From positions 1 through 43,465 of the forward strand of contig CAWBVG010000036.1 in NCBI GenBank assembly GCA_963792175.1: a stretch of 43,465 bases of DNA. The letters run 5' to 3'. Origin of the DNA: CAWBVG01 sp963792175. GTDB lineage: Bacteria > Acidobacteriota > Vicinamibacteria > Vicinamibacterales > CAVVIG01. A program made the position numbers and the translations under genes. The notes below the pieces were generated by a model, which was not told the origin of the DNA, ran no database searches, and was given only the letters and a program-made list of their open reading frames with translations. Positions within the stretch are counted from its first letter, which is position 1. Every line of letters begins with the position of its first letter. Shown here one piece after another: positions 1 through 10,597 of this stretch.

Positions 1-20
1 GGCGCATAATAGCGCGCGTC

Positions 21-1958
21 ATGACCCACCAGCGGTTCCGCGTCGTTCGCCTGCTCGGCGCTTGTCTCGTGGCGGCTCTGGTTGCGCTGACGGCGCACGT
101 GGTTGCCGCGGCGGTCCTGCGCGTCACGGTGCTTCCTATTTCGACGCCGACGTCGGTTGCCGGCGCACGCTTCGGCGAATCGGTCGCTGGCCTCGGAGAC
201 GTCAACGGCGACGGCGTCGGCGATCTGATCGTCGGCGCGCCTGGCGCGGATCGCGTTTTCATGCTGTCCGGCGCGACGCTCGCCGTCCTCAGGACGATGG
301 TCGATCCGAACGGAACGGGCCATCTCTTCGGCCACACCGTGGCGAATGCCGGCGACGTGAATGGCGACGGGGTCGACGATATCGCCGTCGGTGCGCCGGG
401 TCCGGTGCCGGGGCCGCTTCCGCTGCCCTGCGCGCTGCCGCCGTGTCCGCCGCCGGATCCCGCATTTGGGCGCGCGTTCATTTTCTCCGGATCGAACGGC
501 GCGCTGATTCATACGCTGATACCGAGCGACGAGTTCGCCGGATTCGGCGTCTCGGTCGCGTCGCTCGGCGATGTCAACGGTGACGGCGTTCCAGATGTCG
601 CGGTCGGCATGGTGCCGACCGGGTCGCCCTCGTCCATTGGCCGCGTCTACGCGTTCTCGGGCAGCAACGGCGCTGTGCTGTGGGAAGTGGACGAGCCCGG
701 CGGCAAACAGTTCCCGTCGTTCGGAGAGCGACTGGCGTCGATTGGCGATCTGAACGGCGACGGCCGCCGCGATCTGCTGGTGTCGGCGCCGTTTCATGAT
801 GTGAATCCCGACCCGAACGTCTTCGTCCTCGCCGGCAGGGTGTATCTCGTCTCCGGCGCCACCGGCGCCATCTTGCGGACACACGCCGATCCGACGCCAG
901 CCGACCAGGATCTCTTCGGTTCGGGGATTGCGGCGGTCGGCGATCAGAACGGCGATGGATTCGAAGACTACGCGATCGGCGAGGCTGGCAAAGGAATCGT
1001 GCACCTCATCAACGGCAAGACGGGCGCGTCCGCCGGAACGATCTCCGCGCCGGCAGGTGTTGCGTCGTTCGGCTTCACGATCGCCGACGTCGGCGATCAG
1101 AACGGCGACGGCCACGCCGACTTCTGGGTCGGCGCACCGGACAGCGGGAGAATCTATTTGCTGTCGTGGTCGGGTGCCACCCTGGCGTCGGTGGTCGATT
1201 CGGGCCCCGCGTCGACCGACGGCGGGTTCGGATGGTCACTCGCGGCGACACACGATCTCGGCGGCGACAGCCCCGACGATCTGATTGTCGGAAAGCCGGC
1301 CGGCGGCAGCGGTGCAGCGTCGATCGTCCTGCTCGCGGCGAACAAGCCGCCCATCGCGCGCGCGGGCGCCGATCAGACACATGAGTGCACGGCGTCGACG
1401 GGCACCGCTGTCACCCTCGATGGCTCCGCGTCGAGCGATCCAGACGGCGACTCGCTCACGTTCGAGTGGCGCGACTCGAACAACGTCGTCGTCGGCACGA
1501 CGCCGATCGTCCACGTGACGCTCGGCCTCGGCACGCACACGTTCACGTTAACCGTCTCGGACAACTTCGGCGGCAGCTCGACCGACGCGGTGAACGTGAC
1601 CGTCGCGGACACCACGCCGCCTGCGCTGTCGGTATCAGTCGCGCCATCGACTCTGTGGCCGCCGAATCACCGGCTGGTGCCGATCGGCGCGACGGTCACC
1701 GTCACCGATGCATGCGACGCGGCGCCGTCGATTCAACTGATCGCGGCGATGAGCAACGAGCCCGACAACGGCCTCGGCGACGGCAATACGAGCGGCGACA
1801 TTCAGGACGCGGCGGTTGGAACCGACGATCGCGCGTTCCTGCTGCGCGCCGAACGATCGGGCACCGGTGCCGGCCGAATCTACACCGTCACGTACCGCGC
1901 AACCGACGCTTCGTCGAACGTGACGGTGGTGAGCGCTCAAGTTGTCGTGCCGCATTAG
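21..1958 (+). CDS. Secreted FG-GAP repeat protein with PKD-like C-terminus
   Basis: This 645-residue protein is exported: residues 1-30 form a signal peptide ending near AHVVAAA. Residues about 50-430 carry seven FG-GAP/integrin-alpha-type repeats, each with a calcium-binding loop such as DVNGDGVGD, DVNGDGVDD, DVNGDGVPD, DLNGDGRRD, DQNGDGFED and DQNGDGHAD. The seventh loop, DLGGDSPDD, is degenerate. Such repeats fold into a beta-propeller. A PKD domain follows at about 445-535 (DGSASSDPDGD), then an Ig-like module from about 540 that opens with DTTPPALSVSV. The fold suggests an adhesive or carbohydrate/protein-binding surface protein; no catalytic residues are visible. The start at 21 leaves only 20 bases of upstream sequence, so its promoter lies outside the window. 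The frame is uninterrupted. Confidence 0.85.
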   Translation: MTHQRFRVVRLLGACLVAALVALTAHVVAAAVLRVTVLPISTPTSVAGARFGESVAGLGDVNGDGVGDLIVGAPGADRVFMLSGATLAVLRTMVDPNGTGHLFGHTVANAGDVNGDGVDDIAVGAPGPVPGPLPLPCALPPCPPPDPAFGRAFIFSGSNGALIHTLIPSDEFAGFGVSVASLGDVNGDGVPDVAVGMVPTGSPSSIGRVYAFSGSNGAVLWEVDEPGGKQFPSFGERLASIGDLNGDGRRDLLVSAPFHDVNPDPNVFVLAGRVYLVSGATGAILRTHADPTPADQDLFGSGIAAVGDQNGDGFEDYAIGEAGKGIVHLINGKTGASAGTISAPAGVASFGFTIADVGDQNGDGHADFWVGAPDSGRIYLLSWSGATLASVVDSGPASTDGGFGWSLAATHDLGGDSPDDLIVGKPAGGSGAASIVLLAANKPPIARAGADQTHECTASTGTAVTLDGSASSDPDGDSLTFEWRDSNNVVVGTTPIVHVTLGLGTHTFTLTVSDNFGGSSTDAVNVTVADTTPPALSVSVAPSTLWPPNHRLVPIGATVTVTDACDAAPSIQLIAAMSNEPDNGLGDGNTSGDIQDAAVGTDDRAFLLRAERSGTGAGRIYTVTYRATDASSNVTVVSAQVVVPH

Positions 1959-2107
1959 TCGCATCGCGAAGAGCTGACGCGAGATGGGTTCTAGTGTCCC
2001 GCACTCGGCCGACTCAGACGGCCCTCGCTGCGTGTTTCGCGAACTCGCACAGTGCGCGATAGCGGACAGTATCGGGCTCGCGAGGGTTGGCGTAGCATGA
2101 CGCGACC

Positions 2108-4567
2108 ATGGATTCCTTGCTGCGCGACCTGCGCTACGGCTTCCGCCGCGTCATCGCGACCCCTGGATTCACCGCCACGGCGATTCTGACGCTCGCCCTC
2201 GGCATCGGCGCGAACATCGCGATCTTCACCGTCGTCAACGCCGTCCTGCTTCGCCCGCTGCCTTTTCCGAATCCTGATCGCCTCGTCCGCATCGCGGCGG
2301 ACGCGCGCGCGACCAACGGCCGCAACATCGGCATCTCGCAGCCCGAACTCGACGACCTGCGCGATCGCGCCGGCATCTTCGAGGGCGTGACGGCGCTGTG
2401 GCCGGTCAGCGCGTCGTTCGTCGGCGGCGAACGGCCTGAGCGGATCGAGGTGATGGTCACGAGCGCCAATTACTTTCAGCTGCTCGGCGCCGCGCCCCAG
2501 CTCGGACGCATCTACGGGCCCGAGGACGCCGTCCCCGGATTCTCCGACGCAGTCGTGATCAGCGACGGCCTCTGGCGCCGTGCGTTCGGCGGCTCGCGCG
2601 AGGTGATCGGACGCAAGGTCGTCATGGACACCGACACCTACACGATCGTCGGCGTCATGCCGCGCGACTTCCGCCATCCCGGCGAGACAGTCCGCGGCGA
2701 CGTGGACATGTGGAGCGCGTGCGGCTTCGCCGCGGCGCCGTTTACCAGCCCGCCGCAGCGCCAGCAGAACTTCATACCCGGCATGATGGGACGTCTCAAG
2801 CCCGCCATCTCTTCGCGACAGGCGCAGGATCGTCTCGACGCGCTGGCCGCCAGTCTTCGGGCGGCTTATCCGGTGAACTATCCGGCCAACGTGCAGTGGG
2901 CGCTGCGCCTCGAGGGCGTGCAGAGCGAGCTGACCAGTCGGGTCAGACCGCTGCTCGGCCTGCTGATGGGCGCGGTCGGACTGCTGCTCGCCATCGCCTG
3001 CGTCAACATCGCGAACCTGACGCTCGCGCGGGCGTCGAGCCGCGTGCGCGAAATCGCGGTGCGGCGTGCGCTCGGCGCGACGCGCGGTCAGCTCGTGCGC
3101 CAGCTGCTCGTCGAGAGTCTCGTCGTCGCCGTCGCCGGTGGGGTCGGCGCGCTCGCCGCGCTGGCCTGGTCGCGGGACTGGATCGTCGCGATGCTGCCGG
3201 CCGATCTGCCGCGGCTGCCGGAGGTGCAGTTCGACGGCGGCATGGTTGCGATCGCCCTCGCGCTGTCGATGGCGGCGGGCGCCGCGTTCGGCATCGTGCC
3301 GGCGGTGCAGGTCTCGGGCGTCAACCCTGGCGACAACCTGAAGGACGCCGGGCGCGGCGGCGGCGCGGGGCGCCGGGAGCGCCGCTTCCGCGGCGCGCTC
3401 GTCGCCGCCGAGATCGCGATCTCGCTCGTGCTCCTCGTCAGCGCCGGCCTGCTCGTCCGGAGCTTCTGGAGCATGCTGCAGGTCAAGCCTGGCCTCGATC
3501 CGGCGCGCGTGGGGTTCGCGCAGATCTGGATTCCCGTCCCGAACGATCCGTCGAAGAACCCGTATGGGACGCCGGCGCAGCGCAATGCGTACATCAACGA
3601 AGCGCTGAGCCGTGTCGCCGCGCTGCCCGGCATCGAGTCTGTCGGGATGAGCGCCAGCAACCGGACGCCCTTCAGCGGATCAGGTGTGACGCAGCGCTTT
3701 ACGTTCGCCGGCGAATCGACGGCGCCCTCGGATGTCCGGCGCGCGCAGTTTCAGGTCGCAAGCCCGCAGTACTTTTCCACGCTGAAGTCGCCAATCCTCA
3801 GCGGCCGGGCGTTCACCGCGGCCGACACCATCGGGACCGAGCCGGTTGTGATCGTCAACGAGACGCTGGCGAAGACGCAGTCTCCGGGCAAGGATCCGGT
3901 CGGCCGCAGCATCGCGCTCGGCCGCCAGTCGGCGCGGATCGTCGGCATCGTCGCCGACATTCACGACGATGGACTCGACGTGCCGGTGGCGTCGCGAATC
4001 TACTTCCCGCTGTTCCAGCGCTCGAACAACGCGCTGACGGTCTACTACCGCTCGTCCACCGACCCCGCGGCGCTCGGCACTGATGTGGAACGCGCCATCC
4101 AAAGGATCGACCCGACGCTGCCGGTCTTCGGACGGAGCACGATGGAGAGCCTGCTCGCCGACTCGATGGTGCGGCGCAAAGTCGTGCTGGCGTTGATGGC
4201 CACGTTCGCGATCGTCGCGCTGCTGCTGGCGGCGATCGGCACCTACGGTGTGATGAACGTCGCGGCGAGCGAGCGCGTGCGCGAGATTGGGATCCGGATG
4301 GCGCTCGGGGCGCAGCGGCGCGACATCGAGCGGCTCATGGTGCGTCCCGGCCTCACGCTCGCCACTGCTGGCGTTGCGCTCGGCGTCCTCGGCGCGGCGT
4401 TCCTGACGCCGCTGATGAGCGCCGTGCTGTTCGCCGTCACACCGACCGACGCGGTGACGTATGCCCTGGTGTCGCTGCTCCTGATCGTTGTCGCGCTGGC
4501 GGCCTGTTATGTGCCTGCGCGTCGGGCCACGAAGCAAGATCCCCTGGTCGCGCTGCGGACCGATTAG
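2108..4567 (+). CDS. ABC transporter permease, duplicated MacB/FtsX (ADOP) type
   Basis: This 819-residue inner-membrane protein has two tandem MacB-PCD plus FtsX units, the architecture of the acidobacterial duplicated orphan permeases. The first helix lies at about 20-42 and is followed by the family motif NAVLLRPLPF. Further helices fall near 280-305, 335-355, 378-398, 429-453, 692-717, 748-770 and 781-805. The motif RVREIAVRRALGA and its partner RVREIGIRMALGA mark the FtsX coupling helix in each half. Between the halves lie periplasmic domains. Proteins of this family act in export or lipoprotein/mechanotransmission complexes, but their substrates are mostly unknown, and no ATPase subunit is encoded nearby. 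Unlike the second such permease in this window, no PadR gene precedes it. The frame is intact, and the ATG at 2108 has no strong ribosome binding site. Confidence 0.9.
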   Translation: MDSLLRDLRYGFRRVIATPGFTATAILTLALGIGANIAIFTVVNAVLLRPLPFPNPDRLVRIAADARATNGRNIGISQPELDDLRDRAGIFEGVTALWPVSASFVGGERPERIEVMVTSANYFQLLGAAPQLGRIYGPEDAVPGFSDAVVISDGLWRRAFGGSREVIGRKVVMDTDTYTIVGVMPRDFRHPGETVRGDVDMWSACGFAAAPFTSPPQRQQNFIPGMMGRLKPAISSRQAQDRLDALAASLRAAYPVNYPANVQWALRLEGVQSELTSRVRPLLGLLMGAVGLLLAIACVNIANLTLARASSRVREIAVRRALGATRGQLVRQLLVESLVVAVAGGVGALAALAWSRDWIVAMLPADLPRLPEVQFDGGMVAIALALSMAAGAAFGIVPAVQVSGVNPGDNLKDAGRGGGAGRRERRFRGALVAAEIAISLVLLVSAGLLVRSFWSMLQVKPGLDPARVGFAQIWIPVPNDPSKNPYGTPAQRNAYINEALSRVAALPGIESVGMSASNRTPFSGSGVTQRFTFAGESTAPSDVRRAQFQVASPQYFSTLKSPILSGRAFTAADTIGTEPVVIVNETLAKTQSPGKDPVGRSIALGRQSARIVGIVADIHDDGLDVPVASRIYFPLFQRSNNALTVYYRSSTDPAALGTDVERAIQRIDPTLPVFGRSTMESLLADSMVRRKVVLALMATFAIVALLLAAIGTYGVMNVAASERVREIGIRMALGAQRRDIERLMVRPGLTLATAGVALGVLGAAFLTPLMSAVLFAVTPTDAVTYALVSLLLIVVALAACYVPARRATKQDPLVALRTD

Positions 4568-4692
4568 TCAGATCGCCTGTTGTGGGATCGAGATCGCCTG
4601 AGGTCAGGGAAGCGGCCGCATGACGAGCTCCGGCTTGAAGCCGACGGATATTCTGAATCCTGACGTCTTCGATCTCGCCTTATGATGGCGCG

Positions 4693-5400
4693 ATGGGTGA
4701 TTCTGGCTCGCCGGTCCTCACGCCAGCTTTTGCGCCGATCGCTGGCGGCCGGTTCACGATGGGCACCCAGCTCGGCTTCGAAGACGAGCGCCCGCCGCAT
4801 ACGGTCTTCGTTGACAGATTCGAGTTGGGTGTGTGTCCGGTGACTCGCGCGGAGTACGAATGCTTTGTGAATGCCACCAGCCACGAGTTGCCCCGCGACT
4901 GGTCGCATCCGCCATTTGCGCAAGCGGATCTCCCCGTCGTGGGTGTGAGCTGGATCGACGCGGTTGCGTATTGTGCGTGGCGTTCCGAGCAAGATAATCG
5001 CCCAGTCCGGTTGCCGACCGAAGCTGAGTGGGAATTCGCCGCGCGAGGACTGCAAGAGACACTCTTCCCGTGGGGTGACGTGATGCCGGAGTGGATTCCG
5101 AACGGCGGCCACGGTCCGTTACAGGCACCGTGGCCGGTGACACTGGGCGAACCGACCGACTTCGGCCTTCTTGGGATTTCGACCAACGTGCACGAGTGGT
5201 GCTCCGACTGGCATGACAAGGACTACTACAGCCGATCACCGGAGCGGAATCCCGCGGGCCCCGACCAAGGCCTGCGACGCGCCGCGCGCGGCGGAGCGTG
5301 GCGCCACGCGCACACCATGTGCCGTGTCACGTTGCGCAGTAAGCTCGATCCGTCCTTCCGCTACAACGACTTTGGATTTCGCCTCGCGCGAAGCCTCTGA
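4693..5400 (+). CDS. SUMF1/formylglycine-generating-enzyme-like protein
   Basis: This 235-residue protein spans a complete SUMF1/EgtB-type C-lectin-like domain. Recognisable family segments, in order, are GGRFTMGT near 19, PVVGVSW, RLPTEAEWEFAARG, NVHEWCSDW, RGGAW and NDFGFRLA at the C-terminus. Family members oxidise cysteine to formylglycine in sulfatases, catalyse sulfoxide synthesis, or have no known catalysis. In true formylglycine-generating enzymes two active-site cysteines follow the RGGSW segment. Here only one cysteine (in TMCRVTLR) is present and the first position is not cysteine, so sulfatase-activating activity is doubtful. No signal peptide is seen. The ATG at 4693 begins the open frame; no sulfatase gene is nearby. 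Confidence 0.85.
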   Translation: MGDSGSPVLTPAFAPIAGGRFTMGTQLGFEDERPPHTVFVDRFELGVCPVTRAEYECFVNATSHELPRDWSHPPFAQADLPVVGVSWIDAVAYCAWRSEQDNRPVRLPTEAEWEFAARGLQETLFPWGDVMPEWIPNGGHGPLQAPWPVTLGEPTDFGLLGISTNVHEWCSDWHDKDYYSRSPERNPAGPDQGLRRAARGGAWRHAHTMCRVTLRSKLDPSFRYNDFGFRLARSL

Positions 5401-5576
5401 GACGAATAACAGCACGGGCCTGACGCGCCACGACGTTGGCATCACCAACCGCATGGTTGACCGTCTGGATGGCAACCACGGCCAAGTGAATTGAGCTTGA
5501 CTCACTCCCGCCAAAGCGTGATTCTTCGCGCCAAGCCAGCGGCATGAACGCCGCCGGTTCCCAAGGGGTAAGAACC

Positions 5577-8490
5577 ATGCATCGAACGACGCGTTTCTTC
5601 CTAGCCGTCGTCGTGGGGCTGCTAGCCGTCACGATTCCGGCTTTCGCCCAGACGGCACTCGGCACGCTTCGAGGCACCGTGCGCGATCAGCAGGGCGGCG
5701 CCCTCCCCGGCGTCACTCTGACCGTTCGTCAAGTCGAGACCAACACCGCGACGACAGCAGTGACGGGCGCAGAAGGCCAGTTCTTTCTGCCCAACCTGCG
5801 GCCGGGCCGCTACGAGGTGACAGCGGAGCTCGCCAGCTTCGTGCCCGACAAGCAGTCGTTGGAGCTACGCGTGGGGCAGGACCTCACAGTGAGTTTCTCG
5901 ATGAAGCTTGGCGGCGTCGCGGAGACGGTCGACGTCGTCGCTCGCAGCGTGCCAGTGGAAACGCAGAGCACGCTGGCGACGATCATCACCAACAAGCAGA
6001 TCGACGATCTGCCGACCATCGCCCGTAACTTCAGCGCGCTCGCCACGCTCTCGCCCGGCGCGACGACGTCCACGGCCACCGGCACCGGACAGGGCACGGG
6101 CGTGTCGATTTCCGGCCAGCGCCCGTTCTCGAATGGCATCGTCGTCGACGGCGCCTCCAACCAGATGCAGTTCTACGGTCGGCAGGCGAACGACTTTCCG
6201 CAGGACTGGATTCAGGAATTCCAGGTACTGACCAACTCCTTCAGCGCGGAGTTCGGGCAGGCGGCGGGCGGCATGCTCAACGTCATTACCCGCAGCGGCG
6301 CCAACCGCACGAGCGCACGCGCGTACGGATTCTTTCGTGACGACAGCTTCGACAAGCCGCCGTTCGCCGGCCGCTACGACGCGAACCTGCAGCCCGATCT
6401 TCCTCGACACGACGCCACCCTTCACGCAGCAGCGCTGGGGCGGGTTTGTCGGCGGCCCGATTGCCAAGGACAAGCTGTTCTACTTCGGCGGCATCGAGCG
6501 GCTCGACCTCGACCTCGTCGGACGTGCTCGGCATCTCGGACTACTGGAGGCAGACGGTGTCGCCGACGGTCATTCCCACAGGCGAGAAGGAAACCGTAGG
6601 CATCGTGAAAATTGATGCCAACCTCAATCAGAAGAATCGCGGCTACTTCCGCTATACCAACACGTATCGGCGCGACGCCAACGTCGGCGGCACGTCACCC
6701 GGCGCCGCCGCGCCGCTCGAGACGCTCGAAACCCGCCAGACCTTCGGCGGGCCGCTGTGGAACGTGCTGGGCAACTGGACGACGACCTTGTCGAACAAGG
6801 CGTTCAACGAGCTGCGGGTGACCTACGGCATCAACAAGCCGTGGATTCTCGCCAACATTGCCGGCGGCCTTGGTGGCTCGGACCTGCTGGCGGCGGCCGG
6901 CTACAACACGTTGGTGGGAAACCCGACCGGCAAGTTCGCGCGCATCAGCTACCCGGGCGCGAACTTCGGCGGGACGTCGTTCACCGGCCTCGAGGGCGAA
7001 GGGAATCTGTTCATCATCGACAACTTCTCGCTGGTCTCCGGCCATCACCAGTTCAAGTTCGGCGGCATCGTCGCGCGGCAGCAGATGTACATGGACGTCG
7101 AGGCGGCGCACAAGGGGGCGTTCACGTTCACGCAGGACAAGCGTTCGACGTCAACGATCCGTCGACCTATCCGACCAGCTTCAGCGGCAACATCGGCTCG
7201 GGCGCGGCCACGCCGTCGGTGTGGAACCCGTCCGTGTACATCCAGGACACGTGGCAGCTCGGCAGCAACCTGACCCTCAACCTGGGCGCGCGCTACGATC
7301 TCGACCTGACGCCGACCACGGTGAACTCGTATATCGATGCCTACAACGAGCGATCGTGTCGCGACGCGGCGGCGCGGCGCCGCTGCAGAAGTCGGTGGCC
7401 GACAGGAACAACATCTCGCCGCGGCTCGGCGTCGTCTGGGCGCCGACCGCGGATCGCAAGACGACGCTGCGCGGCAGCTTCGGCTTCTACTACGACCAGA
7501 ACCACTGGAACCTCACCGACATCTATCTGAACGAGACGCTGCTCGCGCATCCGTCGCGTCTCGTTGAACGCGAACACCCAGGCGAACAACCCGTTCTGGA
7601 CGCCGGCGAACACCGCGATCGGCATCGCGCAGATGCGCGCGTTTCTCGCGAAGAGCTTCCCGGCCTATCCGGATCTCAACGGGCTGCCGTTTCCCGCCGA
7701 CACGATTCTCGGCGTGCAGCCCGACTACAAGATTCCGTACTCGAAGAACATCGCGGTCGGCATGACGCGCGAGCTGGGGCCGTTCAGCGCCCGCCTCGAT
7801 TACGTGTACACGCAGGACCGACGACGCGAGCATCGGCCCCGATACCAACTGGGTGCAGAACGCCAACGGCACCTATTCGCGCCGCGATCCGCGATACGGC
7901 AACATCACGCTGGTCGGCAACGGCGGCTCGATCTGGTACCACGGACTCGAGAGCGCGGGTCGAGTACCACCCGAAGGCCAACGGCCGCGCCGGGCTCGTC
8001 CTATACGCTGTCGAAGACGACGGTCCAACACCTCGACCGGCCTGAGCACCGGCGGCACCACCAATCCGTTCGACTTGAACGAGGATCTCGGTCCTGACGA
8101 CAACGACCGCCGCCACAACTTCGTGCTGGACGGGTCCTACCTGGTGCCGAAGATTGATCGTGCAGCTGGCCGGGCATCACGACCTATCGCAGTGCCGTTC
8201 CCTACAGCGTCAGCACCAGCGTCCAGCTCGACGCCGATCCGTTCACCGATCGGCCCGAGCCGCGCAACTCGCGCCGCGGGGCGACGGAGAAGAGCACCGA
8301 TCTGCGCGTCAGCAAGATCTTCCGGCTGCCCGGCCGACTGACCGCGACCGCGTTCTGGGAGATGTTCAACGTCTTCAACGTCGACAACTGGCTGCGCTAC
8401 CAGGGCAGCCTGCAGTCGGCGCAATTCGGCCTGCCGCTCACCGAGGGGCCGAAGCGGCGCCAGCAGCTCGGGTTCAGGTTCGATTTCTAG
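5577..8490 (+). CDS. TonB-dependent receptor with carboxypeptidase-regulatory domain (frameshifted)
   Basis: This outer-membrane receptor gene codes for about 970 residues once frames are joined. A signal peptide (ending AFAQ) is followed by a carboxypeptidase-regulatory-like domain (LRGTVRDQQGGALPGV, residues about 30-110), a plug domain (FSAEFGQAAGG near residue 230) and the beta-barrel, with segments such as VYIQDTWQLGSNLTLNLGARYDLD and a C-terminus ending in GFRFDF. The reading frame shifts near 6400, 6515, 7140, 7360, 7555, 7815, 7955, 7995, 8030 and 8160, yet the similarity resumes each time and no residue block is lost. At 7140 one G of a GG is missing; at 7815 and 7955 one base is added to a run. 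The ATG at 5577 is chosen because AAGGGG lies just upstream and the signal peptide starts there. The amidohydrolase gene follows 28 bases later. Confidence 0.85.
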
Positions 8491-8518
8491 GTTGGACGAT
8501 TCATTGAGGAGAGACCTG

Positions 8519-9901
8519 ATGTTCAAGCGCATCGTATTGACGACGGCCCTGGCCGTCCTCGCCCTTGCCGGGAGTTCCGCGGAGGTGCTCGCGCAAGGTG
8601 GACGCGGCGGGGCGGCCGCCGGGCCGCAGAAGCTGACGGCGATTCGCGCCGGCCGTCTGGTCGATCCGGACAACGGCAGCACGGCGACCGAACCAGATCA
8701 TCCTGGTCGAAGGGGAGCGGATCAAGGAGATCGGCCCGAACGTCACGATTCCGCCAGGCACCGAGGTCATCGACCTGTCGCGGCTGACCGTCGTCCCGGG
8801 GTTCGTCGATACCCATACCCACCTCGCGATGACCTACAAGGAGGTGCCGGAGAACAACATCTACTACTACACCTACGTCGCGGACTCGACCGCGCTGCGC
8901 GCGATCCAGGCGGCGTCGAACGCGATGCAGGTGCTCGGCTCCGGCTTCACCGTGATCTGCGATGTCGGAAACAACGGGAACTATGCCGATACGGCGCTCC
9001 GTCAGTCGATTGAGCAGGGATGGATCCCGGGACCGACCATCATCCCGTCTGGATTGATCATCAGCACCGACCGGCGGCCAGTTCGCACCGACGCCCGAGA
9101 TGTACAAGGGTCACAACATCGTCTATCCCGAGTACCTGGAGGCCAACAGCCGCGACGAGATCGTCAAGGCGGTCCGCGAGAACCTGCTCTTCGGCGCCAA
9201 GGTGATCAAGATCTGCCTCGACTGCAAGGCGTGGGGCTACTCGGTCGATGACATCAAGCTATTCATCTCCGAGGCCGCGAAGGGCGGCGCCAAGGTGAAC
9301 GCGCACGTCCAGACCCGCGACGGCGCGCAGCGCGCGATCGACGCCGGCCTCCACATCATCTCGCATGGACAGCAGCTCACGCCCGAGCAGCATGCCCAGA
9401 TGGCGCAGAAGACGATCTACCTCGCCGAGCACGGATACGCCCTTCACGCCGTATCACGGATCGGCGCAGGGCCAGAAGCACGCCGCCGACCAGCTCAAGT
9501 CGGCGTGGGAGAAGGGCGTGCCGGTGACCTTCTCGACCGACATGGACTACTGGAGCGAGCAGTTCAAGAACGCCAAAGGCGAGTGGATGAACCGCGGCGA
9601 TCTCACGATCAATTTCCTGCTGACATGGAAGGCGGCCGGCATTCCGGCGAAGGACACGCTGAAGGCGCTGACGATCAACGGCTACAAGGCGGCCGACGTG
9701 TACAAGGATCAGCGGGGCCCGATCAAGGTTGGCTACTATGCCGACATCGTCGCGGTCGAGGGCGATCCGTTGGTCGACATCGATGCGGTGCGCCGCGTGC
9801 AGTTCGTGATGAAGAACGGCGAGGTGTTCAAGCGCGACGGTGTCATCACCGTCGATAAGCTCCTTCATCCGGGCCCTGTCAAGGGCTTCAGGAGGCGATA
9901 G
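8519..9901 (+). CDS. Exported metal-dependent amidohydrolase (frameshifted)
   Basis: The joined product is about 460 residues: a signal peptide (MFKRIVLTTALAVLALAG, ending VLAQ), a small beta-sandwich start (IRAGRLVDPDNG), then the amidohydrolase barrel. The first metal-binding motif is visible as FVDTHTHLAM near residue 100, a lysine-containing strand as AKVIKICLD, a metal histidine as VNAHVQ, and the second as IISHGQQ. The C-terminal strand carries YYADIVAVEGDPL, typical of imidazolonepropionase/prolidase-like members of the superfamily. These hydrolyse amide bonds in dipeptides or ring compounds; the substrate cannot be told. Frame changes near 8690, 9070 and 9440 interrupt it without loss of conserved blocks. 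The ATG at 8519 is preceded by GAGGAGAG. Its position directly behind the TonB receptor suggests uptake and periplasmic hydrolysis of the same compound. Confidence 0.85.
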
Positions 9902-9925
9902 CGCGACGAAACGGCGGTGAGTGGC

Positions 9926-10156
9926 TCAACGCGAGGACGGACCGAACAGCCCGTTCACAAACGAAAAGGCCAACGTGGCGGCGCCAATCACAGCACACGT
10001 CGCCACGGTGCGCCACAGCGCGTCAGTTCCGGTGAACTGCCAGATGGCCAGAATCGCTGCCACTGTCGCCACCACGATGCAAGCGGTCGTCGTCCAGAAC
10101 GAGAACGCCAGAACGACCCGAGGGTTGAGAAACCCCTTCGGCTGGGAATCGGCCAT
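9926..10156 (-). CDS. Small hypothetical membrane protein
   Basis: This 76-residue protein has two predicted membrane helices, at about 14-38 (VVLAFSFWTTTACIVVATVA region) and about 48-70 (TVATCAVIGAATLAFSF region), with a short charged N-terminus. I do not recognise the family. It lies 66 bases downstream of tatA on the same strand and could be co-transcribed with it. It ends 24 bases from the convergent amidohydrolase stop. The hydrophobic pattern and the position make it likely to be real, but nothing indicates a function. Confidence 0.55.
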   Translation of the reverse strand: MADSQPKGFLNPRVVLAFSFWTTTACIVVATVAAILAIWQFTGTDALWRTVATCAVIGAATLAFSFVNGLFGPSSR

Positions 10157-10222
10157 CGTGTTTCAGCGACACGACGCAAGACAGATGCCGTCGAAGCGCT
10201 TGCCGCCGCAGACTCGCTCGGA

Positions 10223-10486
10223 CTAGGCGCTCTTGCTGACGGGCGGGTCAGCAGTGGGCGTCGCGTCGCCGTGTGCAACGACTTGAGTCGCCGCCGCTTT
10301 CGAGCGCTGTTCGTCCGCTTCGATTTCCTGTTCGAGCGTGTTCTGCAGTTCGTTCGTCGCCTTCTTGAACTCGGCAATGCCCCGGCCGAGCGACCGGCCC
10401 AATTCAGGCAGCTTACGAGGGCCGAAGACGATGAGCGCAATCACGAAGATGACGATGAGTTCCGGCATACCGAGGGAACCGAACAT
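10223..10486 (-). CDS. tatA: Sec-independent (Tat) translocase subunit TatA
   Basis: This 87-residue protein has the TatA/TatB layout: a short periplasmic N-terminus (MFGSLGMPEL), one membrane helix at about 9-21 (LIVIFVIALIVF), the hinge FGPRKLPELG, an amphipathic helix (GRSLGRGIAEFKKAT) and a variable polar tail. TatA oligomers form the channel for folded proteins carrying twin-arginine signals. The FGP-hinge and the short length favour TatA over TatB. AGGAG lies six bases before the ATG. No tatC is in the window. Probable substrates here include the Rieske protein at 25772, whose signal reads SRRDFLQ. Confidence 0.93.
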   Translation of the reverse strand: MFGSLGMPELIVIFVIALIVFGPRKLPELGRSLGRGIAEFKKATNELQNTLEQEIEADEQRSKAAATQVVAHGDATPTADPPVSKSA

Positions 10487-10597
10487 GGTGTGCTCCTGAG
10501 TGAGATGTAACCAAAACCATCATCACACATGGGCGGGAGGAAGAGGCGTAAAGAAGTCACGAGAGGTGGCTCGGGGAGCCGCTCGTCCCGGCCTTCC

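Noticed and set aside
2007..2023. Stem-loop GGCCG/CGGCC after the FG-GAP gene as a terminator
   Set aside because: The stem is only 5 bp with a 7-base loop and no T-run follows.
5577..8490. Programmed frameshifting in the TonB receptor gene
   Set aside because: Ten shifts of both signs, without slippery heptamers at common spacing, cannot be programmed; indel errors explain them better.
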